Below, in pieces: positions 60,137 to 64,000 of a stretch of 64,000 nt of DNA (position 1 is its first letter; every line of letters begins with the position of its first letter). Under the pieces are notes generated by a model, which was not told the DNA's origin, made no database searches, and was given only the letters and a program-made list of their open reading frames with translations. The stretch covers positions 1 through 64,000 of the forward strand of contig JUEM01000008.1 of NCBI GenBank assembly GCA_000817085.1, in the 5' to 3' direction. This DNA is from a marine actinobacterium MedAcidi-G1 (lineage in GTDB: Bacteria > Actinomycetota > Acidimicrobiia > Acidimicrobiales > MedAcidi-G1). The translations under genes were made by a program, and so were the position numbers.

Positions 60137-61324
60137 ATGAGTAAAGAGCGTTTAGTAGCTTTTGGTCAAAGAGGACTCAGGCACTTCCAAAATGGGACTC
60201 AAGATCGTGTAGATCAAATCTTTCAGGTTCCGGCTGAAAATTATACAAATTCCGATAAATGGAATTTAGAAATGAAAAATGTTTTTCGTCGACTACCTCT
60301 TGTTTTGAGTTGCTCATCAGAACTTAGTGAACCAGGTTCTTATCATTCAATTGAGATTTTAGGAGTCCCTGTTTTGGTAACCCGAGGAGAAGACAGAGTT
60401 ATAAGAGCATTTCTAAACTCTTGCACGCACAGAGGGTCAGTGGTTGTTCCAGAGGGCACAGGATCTTCGAGACGTCATGCTTGCCCTTATCATGCATGGA
60501 CATACAATTCTCAAGGTGAATTAGTTGGAGTTTATGAAGAGGAGCACTTTGGTCAAATTGACTACGAGTGCAACGGTTTAGTCGAGCTTCCGTGTGATGA
60601 ACGTGCTGGACTGATTTGGGTGACTCTAAATACAAATCCAGTAATAGATATTGACACTTTCTTATGCGGCTATGGAGAAATGTTGGAATATCTCGGCTTA
60701 GCTGATTGTCATGTAGTTGGTAGACAAGTAATTGAAGGTCCGAATTGGAAAGTCGCATATGACGGCTATCTAGATCTATACCATCTTCCGGTCTTACACA
60801 GAAATACTTTCGGACCTGAAGGGGGCGGCCATGCTGTCTATGATTCATGGGGACCTCACCAGAGGGCGACAAGACCCGATGTCTACTTTTCAAAACTTGA
60901 AGGAAGAGACGAAGATGATTGGCTAATCTCAGAGCTAGTTGGTGGAGTGTGGACAATTTTTCCTCATGTCTCAATCGCAAGTTTTGATGCGAATGGAAAG
61001 GTATACATGCTGTCGCAGTTATTTCCGGGATCAACACCGGGAAGTTCGAAAACGATTCAAACTTTTTTACATACTCAACCTCCAGATGAAGAACAAGCAG
61101 ATGTAGTCAAAAAACAAATGGATTTTTTGCGTATTGTCGTTGAAGATGAAGATTATTTCACAGGTCTTCGTTTACAAAGAGCTTTAAACACTGGAATGAA
61201 AGAATTTGTAAATTTCGGTCTAAATGAAGGTGGGGGTCAAAGATTCCATCAGTTTCTGGAAAAAATGCTAGATACAACTGATGATGAGGTCTCCACTTTC
61301 TTCAAGGATTCAACGGATAAGTAG
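60137..61324 (+). CDS. Rieske non-heme iron oxygenase, alpha subunit
   Basis: A 395-residue oxygenase. Rieske ligands are C96-T-H98 and C116-x2-H119 (CPYHAW). The catalytic iron site is DLYHLPVLHR with H-x4-H. TAGGAGG precedes the ATG. Only about 395 residues and distinct from the 9.2-kb paralogue, so the two oxygenases likely have different substrates. No reductase or ferredoxin is adjacent. 35 bases upstream of a CoA-transferase gene, suggesting a hydroxylate-then-activate route (inference). Confidence 0.87.
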   Translation: MSKERLVAFGQRGLRHFQNGTQDRVDQIFQVPAENYTNSDKWNLEMKNVFRRLPLVLSCSSELSEPGSYHSIEILGVPVLVTRGEDRVIRAFLNSCTHRGSVVVPEGTGSSRRHACPYHAWTYNSQGELVGVYEEEHFGQIDYECNGLVELPCDERAGLIWVTLNTNPVIDIDTFLCGYGEMLEYLGLADCHVVGRQVIEGPNWKVAYDGYLDLYHLPVLHRNTFGPEGGGHAVYDSWGPHQRATRPDVYFSKLEGRDEDDWLISELVGGVWTIFPHVSIASFDANGKVYMLSQLFPGSTPGSSKTIQTFLHTQPPDEEQADVVKKQMDFLRIVVEDEDYFTGLRLQRALNTGMKEFVNFGLNEGGGQRFHQFLEKMLDTTDDEVSTFFKDSTDK

Positions 61325-61359
61325 TATCAATAAATAAAAATAAATAAAGGGGAGATGAT

Positions 61360-62553
61360 ATGACAGGGCCTTTAGAAGGAATTCGTGTTGTGGATCTTAC
61401 ACAAGTTGTTTCCGGACCTTTAGCTACCATGTTGCTTGCTGACCAAGGAGCTGAGGTCGTAAAAGTAGAACCGCTTGGAGTTGGGGGAGATGTAACGAGG
61501 TTGCCCTCATTTGCAAAAGGTGGAATTTCAGCTCTTTTTGTTAACAACAATCGTGGTAAGCGTTCTTTAGCGGTTGACCTAACGAAAGAAGAGGGTAAGC
61601 AGATAGTTATTGATTTGGTAGAAAAAGCTGATGTATTCATTCAGAATTTTCGTCCAGGAGCCATCGAACGTTTAGGTCTGAGTTATGACGAACTGAAAGC
61701 AGTCAATCCAAAACTGATTTACTGTTCAATAAGTGGCTTTGGACCAGACGGTCCATACTCGGATAGACCTGTTTTAGATCCGGTCATTCAAGGCTTGACT
61801 AGCATGGTCAGCCGTCAATTAAATCCACTGATTCCTTTTCCGGATTTAGTCAGGAATCTTGTGGCAGATAAAAGTACCGCGCTTACTTCAGCACAAGCAA
61901 TCACAGCTGCTCTTTTTTCGCGTGAACGAACAGGTGAGGGTCAGTTTTTGCAAATTCCCATGCTTGATTCGTGTTTGTATTTTTTCTGGGTTGACGGAAT
62001 GATGGATCTGACGATGCTAGATGATGATGTAAGCCCAGGAATTACACTCGCAAAGGTTTACAACATAACAAACACTTCAGATGGGCAACTGATTTACTTT
62101 GCGGCTAATGACAAGCAAAGATTTGGACTTCTACGTGCCTTAGGAAGAGATGAGCTTTGTGAAGATGAAAGATTTAGCAGCTTGGCAGCAATTTCCAATC
62201 CAGAAAACTTTGCTGCGTTGGGAGAAATAGTTGCGAAAGAATTTGAAAAGGTGACCAATGATGAAATCATTCCAAAACTTATAGAGCATCAAGTGCCATG
62301 TGGACCTATTTTGGAAGGTGAGGAGACACTAGAGGACCCTCAAGTTTTACACAATGAAGTATTAAGGATTTGGGAGCATCCAGAGGCAGGAAAAATCAGA
62401 CAACCAGTTCCTGCAGCTAGATTTTCAGATACACCAGCAGAAATGCGAGAGTCTGCGGCATTATTAGGGCAACATAATGATGAAATACTAGGTGAACTAA
62501 ACCGAGACAAGGAAACGATCGACAGGCTCCGGGCAGAAGAGATTATTCTTTAA
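61360..62553 (+). CDS. CaiB/BaiF-type (family III) CoA-transferase
   Basis: A 397-residue family III CoA-transferase: GPLEGIRVVDLTQVVSGP, ADQGAEVVKVEPLG, NNNRGKRSLAVDL, NFRPGAIERLGL and the region SISGFGPDGPYSDRPVLDPVIQ (read in parts) that holds the catalytic aspartate. It moves CoA between two carboxylic acids, activating the acceptor. Substrates unknown; downstream of an oxygenase, a hydroxylated acid is plausible. GGGGAGA lies before the ATG. It converges with a 2-base gap on the molybdoenzyme gene. Confidence 0.9.
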   Translation: MTGPLEGIRVVDLTQVVSGPLATMLLADQGAEVVKVEPLGVGGDVTRLPSFAKGGISALFVNNNRGKRSLAVDLTKEEGKQIVIDLVEKADVFIQNFRPGAIERLGLSYDELKAVNPKLIYCSISGFGPDGPYSDRPVLDPVIQGLTSMVSRQLNPLIPFPDLVRNLVADKSTALTSAQAITAALFSRERTGEGQFLQIPMLDSCLYFFWVDGMMDLTMLDDDVSPGITLAKVYNITNTSDGQLIYFAANDKQRFGLLRALGRDELCEDERFSSLAAISNPENFAALGEIVAKEFEKVTNDEIIPKLIEHQVPCGPILEGEETLEDPQVLHNEVLRIWEHPEAGKIRQPVPAARFSDTPAEMRESAALLGQHNDEILGELNRDKETIDRLRAEEIIL

Positions 62554-62555
62554 AA

Positions 62556-64000
62556 TTAGTTTGTAGAAAATTCTTTTGTAAGTTGCACCTGTACGGGTAT
62601 GGCACTGGATACAACCATCCCGTTTATTGGGTCTATTGCTTCTCTTGCAGAAGTCAAACGACTGGTGGGTGTTCCAATATCTCTGACCTTTTCATCAGTT
62701 AGTGATGTGCCGCCCCAAGAATGTGCCATTGAAACTATTCCACGTCTAAGAGTTTTGTCTGCTTTAGCGACACCGGTGATAGTCGATCTAGGGGAACTAA
62801 TATCGATTAAATCATCATCACTGATTTTTAGATCTTTCATGTCATCAGGGCTCATATACGCATAGTTAGTGGTAGATCTTGCAGCAATCTTAGGTAGTTC
62901 AGTTCCCAACGAGTTGAGTACATCTTTGAGGCGACGGCTTATTAGTCGAAAAGTATGAATGGCAGGGTTAAATCCTGGCCATAGCTCCGCCCCTGTTACT
63001 TCCGCAAAAACTTGATCGATTTCTACCTGAATACCATCGGGCATGAGGTTAAATTTTGAAGTGCAGCCAGGATCTGCAGGTTGCACAACATATTCTTTAC
63101 CAGCGTGAATGATTCCTCGATTTTCTCTAATTTGGTCCATAGGCATTCTTGCCTCTGAATAGACGAGATCAATTACCTCATCATCTGTAGGTTTATGATC
63201 AAGTGGTAGTTCCCCACCAGACAAGGCAATAGGAGTGTTCATTCGACACGCAATCTCCCAGAAGAATTCCCACTCTGCAATGAGCTCAGATTCAGCCTCT
63301 ACGACAGCATCGGTGTAATTCGTATAAGGGGCAGCAAACCAGCGGTCCATCAAGTGAGGAACATCAGCTCTTTCTAGAGCCAACCTTGGAGCGAATATAT
63401 AATCAGCCAATTCTGCAGTAGCCGTCATTCGGTGATCTAAAACAACCAATAGATCCAAGTCTTTGAGTGCACTCATTGTTAGTTCTTGATCAGGGAAAGC
63501 GACAACGGGATTACCCCCACTAACTATCAACGCACGTATTTGACCTTCTCCAGGTTCAAGGATTTCATCAGCCAAAGTAGAACAAGGCATTTGACCTCTA
63601 TAACCACGTAGATTTCTAAATCTAGAAGGAGGTCCAGGAGTTGGATCTTTTGCGGGTATCACTTGAGCTAATCTTGGCGAGTCAGGATATAAGAAATTGC
63701 CACTTTCTACTAAATCTCCTTCACGGTTGTAGCGTCCACAAATAACATTGAGACAGATTATTAGATGTTCTGTCAGACTCGAATGAGGAGCCATACTAGG
63801 GCCCGTTCCCGTCCCTGCGCCTCCTTTTTCCCCATTTGCAAACATCAATGCTGCTTCAATTATCGCACCCTGATCAACATCGCAACGTTTCGAAACGTAT
63901 TCGGGAGTAAATCTTGAAATCGATTTGATCAAACTATTCAGTGTTGAAGGTTCAACCCATTCATCGCAAAAATTATGATCGTAAATAGATTTTTCAAAAA
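62556..64000 (-). CDS. Molybdopterin oxidoreductase (formate dehydrogenase/DMSO reductase family), N-terminally truncated by window
   Basis: About 480 C-terminal residues are visible. The frame stays open to the window edge beyond the first possible start (TTG 63932), with coding-like sequence (HNFCDEWVEPSTLNSLIKS), so the N-terminus with any Fe-S site lies outside. GGAGTGTGPSMAPHSSLTEH and ALIVSGGNPVVAFPDQE are molybdopterin-binding segments. The C-terminal DDLIDISSPRSTITGVAK and MAHSWGGTS belong to the molydopterin dinucleotide-binding domain. Similar to formate-dehydrogenase-like or other anaerobic-type dehydrogenases; substrate open. The missing N-terminal part would show whether Mo is held by Cys, Sec or Ser. 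Confidence 0.85.
   Translation of the reverse strand, partial: FEKSIYDHNFCDEWVEPSTLNSLIKSISRFTPEYVSKRCDVDQGAIIEAALMFANGEKGGAGTGTGPSMAPHSSLTEHLIICLNVICGRYNREGDLVESGNFLYPDSPRLAQVIPAKDPTPGPPSRFRNLRGYRGQMPCSTLADEILEPGEGQIRALIVSGGNPVVAFPDQELTMSALKDLDLLVVLDHRMTATAELADYIFAPRLALERADVPHLMDRWFAAPYTNYTDAVVEAESELIAEWEFFWEIACRMNTPIALSGGELPLDHKPTDDEVIDLVYSEARMPMDQIRENRGIIHAGKEYVVQPADPGCTSKFNLMPDGIQVEIDQVFAEVTGAELWPGFNPAIHTFRLISRRLKDVLNSLGTELPKIAARSTTNYAYMSPDDMKDLKISDDDLIDISSPRSTITGVAKADKTLRRGIVSMAHSWGGTSLTDEKVRDIGTPTSRLTSAREAIDPINGMVVSSAIPVQVQLTKEFSTN

Noticed and set aside
60399-61037. 212-codon open frame antisense to the Rieske gene
   Set aside because: Histidine/leucine-rich nonsense composition mirroring a well-supported gene.
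1-64000. CRISPR array, IS element or prophage
   Set aside because: No regularly spaced repeats, transposase, integrase or phage structural genes were seen; VapBC is the only mobile-type module.

Overview
The window reads as one continuous, very compact bacterial chromosome segment. It has about 60 protein genes, no rRNA or tRNA, no insertion sequence and no CRISPR. No gap between genes exceeds about 190 bases, and many neighbours overlap by 1-4 bases. Base composition is low in G+C (roughly 40% by eye). The gene set is that of an aerobic heterotroph: heme A synthase, P450s, Rieske oxygenases and many THF-, CoA- and flavin-dependent catabolic enzymes. The purine nucleoside phosphorylase / phosphomutase / DeoC / double-ALDH / thymidine phosphorylase / cytidine deaminase island, and the PPOX-type and LLM flavoproteins (often F420 users), suggest Actinomycetota. 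My best guess is a low-GC marine Acidimicrobiia-like lineage. SAR202-like Chloroflexota is not excluded, because no phylogenetic marker is present.

Layout. 1-1.4 kb: a PPOX-type flavoprotein (cut by the window edge), an NTF2-like protein and a VOC protein. 1.5-10.6 kb: alanine dehydrogenase, an MttB-like methyltransferase, two dimethylglycine/sarcosine dehydrogenase-GcvT fusions and a divergent Rieske oxygenase. Together these look like a methylated-amine (betaine-like) demethylation locus feeding C1 units to folate. 10.6-15.2 kb: acetoin dehydrogenase operon (E1 alpha, E1 beta, AcoX, E2) behind a candidate GntR/FadR-type operator. 15.1-23.7 kb: nucleoside and pseudouridine salvage (PsuG, PNP, PGM2-type mutase, DeoC, ALDH plus a half-ALDH, thymidine phosphorylase, Cdd). 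23.8-28 kb: heme A synthase, a cytosolic SdsA1-type alkylsulfatase and an acyl-CoA dehydrogenase. 28.1-29.8 kb: a VapBC toxin-antitoxin pair with a striking inverted-repeat operator, translationally coupled to an epoxide hydrolase. 29.8-39.3 kb: mixed genes (APC permease with cytosolic regulatory domains, PhyH-type oxygenase, class III aminotransferase, MFS, methyltransferase, hydrolase, PuuD-like amidotransferase, RmuC).

39.4-49.2 kb is a reductive pyrimidine or hydantoin catabolic island: beta-ureidopropionase, aminotransferase, dihydropyrimidinase, semialdehyde dehydrogenase and an LLM flavoprotein, followed by a four-gene NMT1-type ABC importer. It ends in a perfect bidirectional terminator. 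Bases released by the nucleoside island could enter this pathway. 49.2-64 kb holds a Cof-type phosphatase, a limonene-epoxide-hydrolase-like protein, three SDRs, two P450s, an epoxide hydrolase, a MaoC protein, a nitroreductase, a Rieske oxygenase, a CoA-transferase and the C-terminal part of a molybdopterin oxidoreductase. It resembles a hydrophobic-compound degradation region.

The most notable item is at 53252-53758 on the minus strand. A carboxymuconolactone-decarboxylase/AhpD-family gene is interrupted by a single in-frame TGA exactly where the second cysteine of its CxxC redox motif should be. A compact hairpin with a GGC loop follows 12 bases downstream. This is best explained as a selenoprotein (C-x-x-U) with a bacterial SECIS element, co-transcribed with a P450.
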